Assembly (NCBI GenBank): GCA_013339895.1
Contig: JABACO010000001.1
Span: 15,273,486-15,337,485, forward strand
Direction of reading: 5' to 3'
Source: Ephydatia muelleri
Lineage: Eukaryota; Porifera; Demospongiae; Spongillida; Spongillidae
Length of the DNA: 64,000 nt
Part shown: positions 1 through 15,000 of the stretch, piece after piece
Numbering within the stretch: the stretch's first letter is position 1
How the letters are laid out: each line of letters starts with the position of its first letter
The notes under the pieces: generated by a model
Seen by the model: the letters and a program-made list of their open reading frames with translations, nothing else
What the model was told of the DNA's origin: nothing
Databases searched by the model: none
Translations under genes and position numbers: made by a program

Positions 1-9
1 AAGTGCAAT
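1..9 (-). CDS. LDLa exon type F, cut by the window edge
   Basis: The first nine bases match the 5' end of type F exons and are followed on the plus side by the usual acceptor context. The rest of the exon lies outside the window, so the array continues to the left. Confidence 0.7.
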
Positions 10-3000
10 CTGTACAAGGTAACACAGAATTGACAGACAGTCTACTATGTCTATCAGTCTAAAAACCAAAGGGTATGTTACCCAGTACTCTTGGTACACT
101 TGAAAAGCTAATGTTTGTACCTACTGGCCCAGGGATTTGTAAATTCTGTCATTCAGTTCTAAAAGTGCAACGAAAGGATATGGCTTCCTAAAACTATCAG
201 TACTGAATATTCTCAGGAGGTGCATGACTATAAAATTTGCAAATACGGCCCAGGGGTTTGGTAAATTTACATAAAAGAATGTAATTTGTTGCATAAGTGC
301 ATTAAGAAAGGAAAATAATCAATTGAACTGTAGTGAATATTGTTAGAAGGAGCATGTCAATAAGCTATGAATTCATATCGTATGGAGAGAGAAAATGGGT
401 ACTGTACTAGTTAGTGGATGGCCAAAAGAAGATGGATAAACTCACTGCAATTAATTTCATCACTTCCATCGCTGCACTGAGAGTATCCATCACATTGCCA
501 ACTAGCTGGGATGTATTGTCCATTCCAACATCTGAACTGATTTATAGTTGCGTCTGTGTGCAAAAAGTGACTTTAGAATTGATGAACTCGTACAATTCAA
601 ATATGTTGACTTCATGTGGTGCAGATACAACCAAAAGGGCCCTGTATTATGCAATTCCATCTGCAAGTCAATACCCTGATTGAATTGGTTCTCTGATTAT
701 CCACGATGTGTAATAAACAGTTTACAAAGTGAAAACCGTTAATTTGCTCGAGTGATTTTATGCGGCTGTATCTATCAACTCACTACAACGGATTTCGTCA
801 CTTCCATCCAAGCATTGAGGATATCCGTCACATTTTGCACTTGCTGGAATGCATTGTCCATTGGAGCATTTGAATTGGTTTGATGTACAATCTGTTTGTA
901 TGAGATAATTGCCTTAGCAACCTTCCACAATGATCAGAAACTCTTGGCTTGTCTCATTAAAATTATCACGCTTAGTGCGTTTTCAATATTAGCCATATCA
1001 GCCAAAATGCAAAGGGTATACATTGGATAGGTGTTAACGGGCATGAATCCATTGAAGGACAAGGAACTTACTGCAATCAACTACACCAGTTCCATTGGTG
1101 CCAAAGGGGCAGTAATAGAAGCCACAAATCCAATTTGATGGGATGCATCGTCCGTCTGAGCATCTGACTTGGTTTGAAGTGCAATCTGTTTGTAGAATGA
1201 AACAAACGAACCAGAAACAATTCATAATGTCACTAATGGTTTTACAAATATCTGTATATCTGCTAGTGCTGTGTATGCCTTCCAACACGGTAAACTGTAG
1301 CCACGATCCATACTTGCCACAAAAATATTGGATCCTTGGTTGAGGGAAGGGCATATCTAATCTAATGGAACGTAATACCATTCTGTCCACTAGATGACCA
1401 GGTGATTCTTTTAAGCCCTGACATTAATTTCGTTACTTCTGCAGTTCAATACAATGAATGTAACGAAAACTGCGAAATGCGTTCCTAATGTTGCTGTCCT
1501 AGAAACACATACCATAATTCAGGTGCTACAGATTTAGTAATTAACCGGGGAAACACATGCAGTATGCATTGAATGAATCAACAATGGCGACGGATGAACT
1601 CACTGCAATTTGTTTCATCACTTCCATCGAAGCACTGAAAGGTGCCATCACATTGCCAACTAGCTGGGATGAATTCTCCATTTGTACATCTGTACAGATT
1701 CACAGTACCATCTGTTTGTGAAATGTTGTAATTCATGCGTCACTCATGCATGGCTCAACGGAGCATTTGCATAGAGCTGGTTAATATAAAGGTGTAAACT
1801 ATGGTACTCATTATTAATGAAACCAGATCTATGTTTGCACATCTTAATTCCAATGTTAATAATCTAATCCAGTTGATTCTTATAGCACTTAATGTATATT
1901 AACTCGTACACAATTTGAATACAGACATAAAATGCTAGAGTTCTATTACTCACTGCAACGAATTTCGTCACTTCCATCGGAACATTGAGGATAGCCATTA
2001 CACTGTGCACTTGCAGGGACGCATTGTCCATTACGACATCTGAATTGGTCTGACGTACAATCTGGTAGTGAAAGAAAGGGAATAAATCAAATCTGCTTTG
2101 CAAATTGAAATGATGTTCTGAAATAAAGTCCTGATCCTCATACACATGTACATTCTATATAAGAGGAATCAATGAAAGCATTGATGATTGCTATACTATA
2201 ATTCCAGTATGCCACAAATGTGAGGGATGTATTCCCAAAGTGAATGCGTAATGATTATTGTTTTGCTGTGAATCGATATATTGGAGGTGTACGATCAGCA
2301 AACTCACTGCAATCAACAACAACACTTCCATTGGTGCTATTGGTGCAATCGGTGTAACCATAACAAATCCAACTTGATGGTATGCATTGTCCGTTAGAGC
2401 ATCTGACTTGGTTTGAAGTGCAATCTGTACAAGGTAACACAGAATCGACAGACAGTCTACTATGTCTATCTGTCTAAAAACCAAAGGGTATGTTACCCAG
2501 TACTCTTGGTACACTTGAAAAGCTAATGTTTGTTGTACCTACTGCCCCAGGGATTTGTAAATTCTGTCATCAGTTCTAAAAGGGCATTTAAAAAGGATGA
2601 TTATCAAATCAGGGATATGGCTTCTTGAAACTATAAGTACTGAATATTCTCTAGGTGTGCATGATTATAAACTAAGAAAATATGGTCCAAGGGTTTGGTA
2701 AATTCACATAAAATAATGTAATTTGTTGCATAAGTGCATTAAGAAAGGAAAATAATCAATTGATCTGTAGTGAATATTGTTAGAAGGAGCATGTCAATAA
2801 GCTATGAATTCATATTGCATGGAGAGAGAAAATGGGTACTGTACTAGTGAGTGGATGGCCAAAAGGAGATGGATAAACTCACTGCAATTAATTTCATCAC
2901 TTCCATCGCTGCACTGAGAGTATCCATCACACTGCCAACTAGCTGGGATGTATTGTCCATTCCAACATCTGAACTGATTTATAGTTGCGTCTGTGTGCAA

Positions 3001-6000
3001 AAAGTGAATATAGAATTGATGAACTCGTACAATTCAAATATGTTGACTTCGTGTGGTGCAGATACAACCACTAAGGGCCCTGTATTATGCAATTCCATCT
3101 GCAAGTCAATACCCTGATTGAATTGGTTCTCTGATTATCCACGATGTGTAATAAACAGTTTACAAAGTGAAAACTGTTATTTGCTCGAGTGATTTAATGC
3201 GGCTGTATCTATCAACTCACTACAACGGAATTCGTCACTTCCATCCAAGCATTGAGGATATCCGTCACATTTCGCACTTGCAGGAATGCATTGTCCATTG
3301 GAGCATTTGAATTGGTTTGATGTACAATCTGTTTGTATGAGATAATTGCCTTAGCAACCTTCCACAATGATCAGAAACTCTTGGCTTGTCTCATTAAAAT
3401 TATCACGCTTAGTGCGTTTTCAATATTAGCCATATCAGCCAAAATGCAAAGGGTATACATTGGATAGGTGTTAACAGGCATGAATCTATTGAAGGACAAG
3501 GAACGTACTGCAATCAACTACACCAGTTCCATTGGTGCCAAAGGGGCAGTAATAGAAGCCACAAATCCAATTTGATGGGATGCATCGTCCGTCTGAGCAT
3601 CTGACTTGGTTTGAAGTGCAATCTGTTTGTAGAATGAAACAAACGAACCAGAAACAATTCATAATGTCACTAATGGTTTTACAAATATCTGTATATCTGC
3701 TAGTGCTGTGTATGCCTTCCAACACGGTAAACTGTAGCCACGATCCATACTTGCCACAAAAGTATTGGATCCTTGGTTGAGGGAAGGGCATATCTAATCT
3801 AATGGAACGTAATACCATTCTGTCCACTAGATGACCAGGTGATTCTTTTAAGCCCTGACATTAATTTCGTTACTTCTGCAGTTCAATACAATGAATGTAA
3901 CGAAAACTGCGAAATGCGTTCCTAATGTTGCTGTCCTAGAAACAAATACCATAATTCAGGCGCTACAGATTTAGTAATTAACCGAGGAAACACATGCAGT
4001 ATGCATTGAATGAATCAACAATGGCGACGGATGAACTCACTGCAATTTGTTTCATCACTTCCATCGAAGCACTGAAAGGTGCCATCACATTGCCAACTAG
4101 CTGGGATGAATTCTCCATTTGTACATCTGAACAGATTCACAGTACCATCTGTTTGTGAAATGTAAGTCATGCGTCACGCATGGCTCAACGGAGCATTTGT
4201 ATAGAGCTGGTTAATATAAATGAGTTAACTATAGTACTCATTATTAATCTAACCAGATCTATGCTTGCACATCTTAATTCCAATGTTAATACCCTAATCA
4301 AGTTGATTCTTATAGCACTTAATGTATATTAACTGGTACACAATTTGAATAGAGACATAAAATGCATGAGTTCTATTACTCACTGCAACGAATTTCGTCA
4401 CTTCCATCGGAACATTGAGGATAGCCATTACACTGTGCACTTGCAGGGATGCATTGTCCATTACGACATCTGAATTGGTCTGACGTACAATCTGGTAGTG
4501 AAAGATAAGGAATAAATCAAATCTGCTTTGCAAATTGAAATGATGTTCTGAAATAAAGTCCTGATCCTCATACACATGTACATTCTATATAAGAGGAATC
4601 AATGAAAGCATTGATGATTGCTATACTATAATTCCAGTATGCCACAAATGTGTGGGATGTATTCCCAAAGTGAATGCGTAATGATTATTGTTTTGCTGTG
4701 AATCGATATATTGGAGGTGTACGATCAGCAAACTCACTGCAATCAACAACAACACTTCCATTGGTGCTATTGGTGCAATCGGTGTAACCATAACAAATCC
4801 AACTTGATGGTATGCATTGTCCGTTTGAGCATCTGACTTGGTTTGAAGTGCAATCTGTACAAGGTAACACAGAATTGACAGACAGTCTACTATGTCCATC
4901 AGACTAAAAACCAAAGGGTATGTTACCCAGTACTCTTGGTACACTTGAAAAACTAATGTTTGTACCTACTGCCCCAGGGATTTGTAAATTCTGTCATCAG
5001 TTCTAAAAGTGCATTTAAAAAGGATGATTATCAAATCAGGGATATGGCTTCTTGAAACTATAAGTACTGAATATTCTCTAGGTGTGCATGATTATAGACC
5101 ATGAAAATATGGCCCAACGGTTTGGTAAATTCACATAAAATAATGTAATTTGTTGCATAAGTGCATTAAGAAAGGAAAATAATCAATTGATCTGTAGTGA
5201 ATATTGTTAGAAGGAGCATGTCAATAAGCTATGAATTCATATTGCATGGAGAGAGAAAATGGGTACTGTACTAGTGAGTGGATGGCCTAAAGGAGATGGA
5301 TAAACTCACTGCAATTAATTTCATCACTTCCATCGCTGCACTGAGAGTATCCATCACATTGCCAACTAGCTGGGATGTATTGTCCATTCCAACATCTGAA
5401 CTGATTTATAGTTGCGTCTGTGTGCAAAAAGTGAATATAGAATTGATGAACTCGTACGATTCAAATATGTTGACTTCATGAGGTGCAGATATAACCAATA
5501 AGGGCCCTGTATTATGCAATTCCATCTGCAAGTCAATACCCTGATTGTATTGGTTCTCTGATTATCCACGATGTGTAATAAACAGTTTACAAAGTGAAAA
5601 CTGTTATTTGCTCGAGTGATTTTATATGGCTGTATCTATCAACTCACTACAACGGAATTCGTCACTTCCATCCAAGCATTGAGGATATCCGTCACATTTC
5701 GCACTTGCAGGAATGCATTGTCCATTGGAGCATTTGAATTGGTTTGATGTACAATCTGTTTGTATGAGATAATTGCCTTAGCAACCTTCCACAATGATCA
5801 GAAACTCTTGGCTTGTCTTATTAAAAATCACGCTTAGTGCGTTTTCAGTATTAGCCATATCAGCCAAAATGCAAAGGGTATACATTGGATAGGTGTTAAC
5901 GGGCATGAATCCACTGAAGGACAAGGAACTTACTGCAATCAACTACACCAGTTCCATTGGTGCCAAAGGGGCAATAATAGAAGCCACAAATCCAATTTGA

Positions 6001-9000
6001 TGGGATGCATCGTCCGTCTGAGCATCTGACTTGGTTTGAAGTGCAATCTGTTTGTAGAATGAAACAAACGAACCAGAAACAATTCATAATGTCACTAATG
6101 GTTTTACAAATATCTGTATGTCTGCTAGTGCTGTGTATGCCTTCCAACACGGTAAACTAGCCACGATCCATACTTGCCACAAAAGTATTGGATCCTTGGT
6201 TGAGGGAAGGGCATATGTAATCTAATGGAACGTAATACCATTCTGTCCACTAGATGACCAGGTGATTCTTTTAAGCCCTGACATTAATTTCGTTACTTCT
6301 GCAGTTCAATACAATGAATGTAACGAAAACTGCGAAATGCGTTCCTAATGTTGCTGTCCTAGAAACAAATACCATAATTCAGGCGCTACAGATTTAGTAA
6401 TTAACCGAGGAAACACATGCAGTATGCATTGAATGAATCAACAATGGCGACGGATGAACTCACTGCAATTTGTTTCATCACTTCCATCGATGCACTGAAA
6501 TGTGCCATCACATTGCCAACTAGCTGGGATGAATTCTCCATTTGTACATCTGAACAGATTCACAGTCCCATCTGTTTGTGACATGTAATTCATGCGTCAC
6601 GCATTGCTCAACGGAGCATTTGTATGGAGCTGGTTAATATACATGAGTAAACTATGGTACTCATAATTATTTTAACCAGATCTATGTTTGCACATCTTAA
6701 TTTCAATGTTAATAATCTAATCCAGTTGATTCTTATAGCACTTAATGTATATTAACTCGTACACAATTTGAATAGAGACATAAAATGCTAGAGTTCTATT
6801 ACTCACTGCAACGAATTTCGTCACTTCCATCGGAACATTGAGGATAGCCATTACACTGTGCACTTGCAGGGATGCATTGTCCATTACGACATCTGAATTG
6901 GTCTGACGTACAATCTGGTAGTGAAAGATAAGGAATAAATCAAATGTGCTTTGCAAATAGAAATGATGTTCTGAAATAAAGTCTTGATCCACATACACAT
7001 TCACATTCTATATAAGAGGAATCAATGAAAGCATTGATGATTGCTATACTATAATTCCAGTATGCCACAAATATGTGGGATGTATTCCCAAAGTGAATGC
7101 GTAATGATTATTGTTTTGCTGTGAATCGATATATTGGAGGTGTACGATCAGCAAACTCACTGCAATCAACAACAACACTTCCATTGGTGCTATTGGTGCA
7201 ATCGGTGTAACCATAACAAATCCAACTTGAAGGTATGCATTGTCCGTTTGAGCATCTGACTTGGTTTGAAGTGCAATCTGTACAAGGTAACACAGAATTG
7301 ACAGACAGTCTACTATGTTTATCAGTCTAAAAACCAAAGGGTATGTTACCCAGTACTCTTGGTACACTTGAAAAACTAATGTTTGTACCTACTGGCCCAG
7401 GGATTTGTAAATTCTGTCATCAGTTCTAAAAGTGCAACGAAATCAAATCATGGATATGGCTTCCTAAAACTATCAGTACTGAATATTCTCAGGAGGTGCA
7501 TGACAATAAACTATGAAAATGCAGCCCAGGGGTTTGGTAAATTCACATAAAATAATGTAATTTGTAGCATAAGTGTATTAAGATAGGATAATAATCAATT
7601 GAACTGTAGTGAATATTGTTAGAAGGAGCATGTCAATTAGCTATGAATTCATATTGCATGGAGAGAGATAATGGGTACTGTACTAGTTAGTGGATGGCCA
7701 AAAGGAGATGGATAAACTCACTGCAATTAATTTCATCACTTCCATCGCTGCACTGAGAGTATCCATCACATTGCCAACTAGCTGGGATGTATTGTCCATT
7801 CCAACATCTGAACTGATTTATAGTTGCGTCTGTGTGCAATAAGTGAATTTAGCATTGATGAACTCGTACAATTCTAATGTGTTGACTTCATGTGGTGCAG
7901 ATACAACCAACCAGGTCCCTGTATTATGCACTTCCATCTGCAAGTCAATACATTGAATTGGTTCTCTTATTATCCACGATGTGTAATAAACAGTTTACAA
8001 AGTGAAAACTGTTATTTGCTCGAGTGATTTAATGCGGCTGTATCTATCAACTCACTACAACGGATTTCGTCACTTCCATCCAAGCATTGAGGATATCCGT
8101 CACATTTCGCACTTGCTGGAATGCATTGTCCATTGGAGCATTTGAATTGGTTTGATGTACAATCTGTTTGTATGAGATAATTGCCTTAGCAACCTTCTAC
8201 AATCATCAGAATCTCTTGGCTTGTCTAATTAAAATTTTCACGCTTAGTGTGTTTTCAATATTACTCATATGAACCAAAATGCAAAGGGTATGTATTGGAT
8301 AGGTGTTAATGGGCATGAATCCACTGAAGGACAAGGAACTTACTGCAATCAACTACACCAGTTCCATTGGTGCCAAAGGGGCAGTAATAGAAGCCACAAA
8401 TCCAATTTGATGGGATGCATTGTCCGTCTGAGCATCTGACTTGGTTTGAAGTGCAATCTGTTTGTAGAATGAAACAAACGAACCAGAAAGAATTCATAAT
8501 GTCACTAATGGTTTCACAAATATCTGTATGTCTGCTAGTGCTGTGTATGCCTTCCAACACGGTAAACTGGAGCCACAATCCATACTTGCCACAAAAGTGT
8601 TGGATCCTTGGTTTTGGGAAGGGCATATCTAATCTAATACCATTCTGTCCACTAGATGACCAGGTGATTCTTTTAAGCCCTGACATTAATTTCATTACTT
8701 CTGCAGTTTAATACAATAAATGTACGAAATCTGCGAAATGCGTTCCTAATGTTGCTGTCCTAGAAACTCATACCATAATTCAGGTGCTACAGAATTAGTA
8801 ATTAACAGAGGAAACACTTGCAGTATGCATTGAATGAATCAACAATGGCGACGGATGAACTCACTGCAATTGGTTTCATCACTTTCATCGAAGCATTGAA
8901 AGGTGCCATCACATTGCCAACTAGCTGGGATGAATTCTCCATTTGTACATCTGAACAGATTCACAGTCTCATCTGTTTGTGAAATGAAAGTCATGCGTCA

Positions 9001-12000
9001 CGCTTGGCTCAACGGAGCATTTGTATGGAGCTGGTTAGTATAAATGAGTTAACTATGGTACTGTTGTATGAGCTCACAAAGTTAACACTTGTGCAGTGAT
9101 GCACGTGATGTGCATTGTCATTCGAATCTAGAACATTCGACGCACGTGATTCTAGAACATTCTGTGAATTTCAGTATATATGTGCATGTTCTAGTATTCT
9201 GTGGCTGTTCACTCAAATTAATATCTAAAATTCTGACGAGTTTATACGGAAACACGACAGGATTTTTCTGGCGTAGTCGGCAGGATTCTCTACCTTACCG
9301 GAATCACTTCGCGAGTGAACGCAGTCTACATTCTCTTTATTTGTCATGGCGGATATCAAAGAGTTTTTCCAACTGTTTCAGACGCAGATGGATGAGCAGC
9401 GCAGACAGACTGAAGCTCTCGTTACAGCCATCACCAAGGGGTTGGACCGTTCCACTCCTAAAATCAGTTTTCCTATGTTCTCGCCATTCGACTCCACTTC
9501 GGAGCTCTGGACTGACTACTGGGCGCGCTTTCAAACCTTCGTGGCTGCTAACGCTATCCCAGGCGACCGAGTGGCCCAGATATTTCTCACTAACCAGACC
9601 AAGGTTACGTACAAATTGCTGAGCAACATGGCTTCACAGCAGTCACCAGCGAAGGACATCAACGAGCTTTCCATCGACGACATCGCCGAATTCATGCGGT
9701 CACAATTCGACCCAACCAGGTACATTGTGCGCGAGCGTTTCAAATTCTGGTCAGACCTGAAGCGTCGACCCGGCGAGTCCATTATCGAGTTGGCAGCGAG
9801 GACGCAGTCACATGTGAGTTCGTTTCCATTAAGGACCCACTGGATGAGGCTATGAAGACTCGTTTTATGTGTTCTGTCAATAATGAAGCGGTGCTCAAGG
9901 CGCTCTTCAAGGTTAAAGATGCGGAACTTACCTTCGCCAAAGCTATCTCGGTGGCGGTGGAAACGGAGGATGCGGCTAAGGTGGCTATAGAAACAGTGTA
10001 CGGATCGTCAGGTAGACCGGTGGGCGCCGTGAATAAAGTTCAAGACAAGTACCAATCTGATGGGGAGAATTCAAGGCTCAAGGCACCCTCACAACGTCAG
10101 AAAACTGATATTCCGAAAGGCACATGTCCATGTTGTGGCAAAACGGACCACAGTGCCAGGGATTGTCCTTTCAAGGAGTTCATATGCAATTTTTGCAAGA
10201 AGACAGGACACCTCCAATCGGTTTGTTTACAGAAGAGGAAATACAGTCATTCTGTAAAGGTCATCACCAAACAGAGACTCGGGTCAGTCAAGAGGATTAA
10301 CTCAGTTCCTCAACTCCAGCAAGAGATTCAGATCAGAGGCCAGCAGTTCACATTCGAAGTGGACACAGGTGCGGGTGACAATTTCTGTTCCATGGAAGTT
10401 TGGACCAAGCTTGGGAAACCACCTCTCACACCAACAACGAACCGCTATGAGGTAGCGAATGGGCAGCCCCTTCGTACCCTGGGAACGTTTGAGGCAGCAG
10501 TTTCCCTTCTCGAGAAAGGTTCCACCACCAGAACAGAAAACATCTTTTTCACTGTCTCCAAGGTCTCAAGACTTAATCTTCTGGGTCGGGATGCTATAGT
10601 TCAACTTGGCATTAACCTACCAGCTCTCCTAGGCATTTCAAGTGTTCTACCCCCTACCAAGGAGTCTGATCGTTCCAATGGGCTATTCCATAAAATAATT
10701 GTACACCCCTACTGATGACCAAAAAAGTTGTCCAGAGGAGGTCCAATGGTAATGTCCTAGGGGGATGTTCTATTGCAGTGAGATGTGTCCAGAGGGGGGT
10801 CCAATGGCAATGATGGCAATGTCCTAGGGGTGTCGCACAGTGAGATGTGTCCGGATGGGTTTCAAAGGTAATGGTATCCTACATCAGGATGTGTCCAGAG
10901 GGGGTTCAATGGTAATGTCCTAGGGGGGTGTCCTACATCGAGATGTGTCCAGAGGGGGTTCAATGGTAATGTCCTAAGGGGGTGTCCTACATCGAGATGT
11001 GTCCAGAGGGGGTTCAATGTTAATGTCCTAAGGGGGTATCCTACATCAGGTTGTGTCCAGAGGGGGTTCAATGGTAATGTACAGGGAAGTGTGTCCAGAG
11101 GGGGTCCAAAATAAATGTCCTGGGGGGGGGGGGGGGGGGGGGGGTATGGTGTAGAGGCTTTATGTCCTGGGGGGGATACCTTGATATTAGTCATCAGTAG
11201 GGGTGTACAATTATATTATGGAATAGCCCAATGCAGTTTTTCCCATACTCCAGGATCTGAAACCCGATGTGGCACTCCAGGAAGCATGCCAAAGGGTTTG
11301 CCAAGATTTTCCTGATCTTTTCAAGCCGGAACTGGGGTGCTTAAAGGATCTTCAACTTGAGATTCAGTTCAAGCCTGACTCTAAACCCCTATTCTGTAAA
11401 CCTCGTGTAGTTCCTTTTGCTCTCCAAGAGGATCTGACACAGGCGTATGATGTAGGCATAGCCAAGGGAGTATGGAGACCTGCACAGTTCAACAGCTATG
11501 GGACTCCTGTGGTTCCAATCAGGAAGAAGGCAGCAGAGGGATCTAATGCACCACTTCGGGTCTGCGGGGACTATTCGGTCACTGTTAACCCTCAATTGGA
11601 GCCTCACAGGTACCTTATGCCACTCCCAGATGACCTGATACGAAAACTTAGTGGGGGCTACGGGTTTTCAAAGATTGATTTGGCCGATGCTTTCAACCAG
11701 ATAATGTTAGGCCCGGAGAGTCAAAAGCATTTGGCTCTTAGTACACATCGAGGTGTACTTCTCCAGCTCCGACTTCCCTTCGGGATCAGCTCGGCTCCAG
11801 CACATTTCCAGGAGATTATGGACCAGCTTACAAGTGACCTTAAGGGCGTAGCAGTCTACATCGACGATATTCTAGTGAGTGGGGTATCAGCAGCGGAACA
11901 CCTTGAGAATCTTCGTGCTTTGTTACAACGACTTCAAGATAAAGGCCTTCGCTGCAGACATGAGAAGTGTTTGTTTGCCCAGCCTTCTATCGAGTACTTG

Positions 12001-15000
12001 GGATTCACATTGTCCGGCAATGGAGTAGCCAAGGGTTCCAGGGTGGATGCAATTCAGCTGATGCCTGCTCCTACAGATGTATCCAGTCTCTGTTCATTTC
12101 TAGGTTCAGTACAGTTTTACGGGAAATTTTTGCCAAATTTAGCAACAATTACTGAACCACTCTACCGGCTCACAAAGAAGGATGTTAAATGGAGTTGGGG
12201 CTCTGGTGAGCAGGCTGCATTTACCAAGCTGAAGGAAATGCTGACAGCAGACACTGTACTGGCTCACTTCGACCCATCTCTACCTGTGGGCATCTCATGT
12301 GATGCTTCTGAAACAGGCCTGGGAGCGGTACTTTTTCACAGATATCAAGACGGCAGTGAACGTTCAATAGCCAACGCCTCTAAAACACTTTCAGACACTC
12401 AAAGACGTTATAGTCAGATTCAGAAGGAGGCACTGGCTATAGTCTTTGCTCTTCATAAGTTTCATCAAGTCCTCTATGGCCGTCAGTTCATATTGGTAAC
12501 GGATCACAAGCCTCTACTGTCCCTTTTTGGCCCAAACAAGGCTACCCCAGCATTGGCTGCCAACCGGCTGGCACGTTGGGCCCTACTCCTAAACCAGTAT
12601 ACCTACACCATTGAATACTGTAAGACTAGTCTTCACGGAAATGCAGATGCCCTGAGTCGACTCACAAGTGGTCCTGACAATGACTTTGATGGGGAGGAAA
12701 AGGAGGCAGACGTTGACATAGTCTGTGCTATCAAGACAATCGACTCTCAACTGAACCCAACGGACCCAGGTGTACTGTCCAAGGAATCATCACGGGACCC
12801 AGTCACTGCAGCAGTCATGCGGTTCACACGTGAAGGATGGCCCCCTCAATCTGAAATGCAAGACCTAGCAGGATTGGAGGACTACAGGAGAATTTCAAGT
12901 TCATTATCTGCCATTCATGGATGTTTACTCTATGGTTCCAGGGTGGTGATTCCACGAAGTTTGCAAGCTCCAGTCCTACACATTTTGCACCTAGGGCATT
13001 TCGGTATGCAAAGGATGAAACAGCTAGCTAGAACTGCTGTGTATTGGCCAAGGATTGATGAGGACATAGTCAATTTGTGTCACCGGTGTAGCACCTGCGC
13101 AGAACACCAAAGCAGACCTCCTAAGCAGCCAAATCACCCTTGGATGCTCCCCGAGAAACCTTGGAGCCGGATTCACTTGGACCACACCATCAACTTTTTG
13201 GGTTCTAATTGGTTGGTTATCATTGACTCCTACTCCAAGTATCCCTGCATACACCCAACCACTTTCGTTTCTTCCAAGGCAACTACTGACCTGCTAGAAC
13301 AGGATTTTGCCCATTTTGGATATCCTCACACCATCGTCACGGATAACTTCTCGTCATTTCTCTCTTCAGAGTTCCAGTCATGGTGCCAGGAAAGAGGAAT
13401 CGTACATCTGACTGGTGCTCCCTACCATCCGGCTACCAACGGAGCGGCCGAAAGGCTAGTACAAACATTCAAGCAGGCACTGACAAAGTCATTGCTCCCA
13501 CCTAAATCAGCTCTGCAAGAGTTTCTTATGCTTTACAGACGCACCCCACTCAGTATTGGGTATTCTCCAAGCGAACTCCTCAATGGCTGACAAATCCGAA
13601 CAAAAATAGATATTTTGTTGCCATCTCCCGCCCACATTGCTCAGGGCAAGCAGGCAAAGGAAGCCACCAAGTCACAAATGGCCACAATTTACAAAGTTGG
13701 AACTCCCTGCTACGCATTATACTTCGGTCCCAGACGTGACAAGGACCCGAGATGGGTACCTGCCATAGTTACCAAGATTTACAGCTCCCGTAGCGTGAAG
13801 GTGCGAGTTTTTCCAAAAGGTGTGACTTGGAGAAGACATTTGGACCAGCTGAGACCTCGTTACACCTCCCAAGAGGACACAGAACCCGGTGAATCACCAG
13901 TGTCCAGTCCGGAGGAAGCACACCAATCTCCAAAAGTCAGTGAGCAGGTTGTCCAACAACCAGGACCAGGTATGGCCCCAGACCAGGCCCAGTCTAGACA
14001 GAGACAGGCGTATCGCAACCCTCGGTTACCCACTGGAGATGAGTATGGTCCAGGACATCCCCGGAGGTCTCAGAGACACAAGAAATGAGTTTGCCTTTCA
14101 AGGCTAAAAGGGGAGGTGTTGTATGAGCTCAAAGTTAACACTTGGGTATTCGTGCAGTGATGCACGTGATGTGCATTGTCATTCGAATCTAGAACATTTG
14201 ACGCACGTGATTCTAGAACATTCTGTGAATTTCAGTATATATGTGCATGTTTTTGTATTCTGTGGCTGTTCACTCAAATTAATATCTAAATTTCTGACGA
14301 GTTTATACTGAAACACGACAGGTACTCATAGTTAATATAACCAGATCTATGTTTGCACATCTTAATTTCAATGTTAATACCCTAATCCAGTTGATTCTTA
14401 TAGCACTTACTGTATACTAACTCGTACACAATTTGAATAGAGACATAAAATGCTAGGTTCATTTACTCACTGCAACGAATTTCGTCACTTCCATCTGAAC
14501 ATTGAGGATAGCCATTACACTGTGCACTTGCAGGGACGCATTGTCCATTACGACATCTGAATTGGTCTGACATACAATCTGGTAGTGAAAGATAAGGAAT
14601 CAATCAAATCTGCTTTGCAAATTAAAATGAAGTTCTGAATTAAAGTCCAGATCCACATACACATTTACATTCTATAAAAGAGGAATCAATGAAAGCATTG
14701 ATGATTGCTATACTAAAATTCCAATACTCTGAGGGATGTACTCCCAAAGTGAATGCGTAATGATTATTGTTTTGCTGAGAATCGATGTATTGGAGGTGCA
14801 AACTCACTGCAATCAACGACAACACTTCCATTGGTGCTATTGGTGCAATCGGTGTAACCATAACAAATCCAACTTGATGGTATGCATTGTCCATTTGAGC
14901 ATCTGACTTGGTTTGAAGTGCAATCTGTACAAGGTAACACAGAATCGACAGAAAGTCTACTATGTTTATCAGTCTAAAAACCAAAGGGTATGTTACCCAG

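Larger units (their letters stand above)
9057..14325 (+). mobile_element. Ty3/gypsy LTR retrotransposon, damaged, with 5-bp target duplication
   Basis: Element 9062-14320 lies between direct repeats GGTAC (9057-9061 and 14321-14325). It has TG...CA LTRs of 198 and 204 bp, a primer site, gag with two CCHC zinc knuckles, an aspartic protease, reverse transcriptase, RNase H and integrase in the Ty3/gypsy order, and a purine tract before the 3' LTR. A frameshift in gag, a minisatellite between protease and RT, and a nonsense codon in integrase make it non-autonomous as read. It sits in an intron of the LDLa array, antisense to it. Confidence 0.95.
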
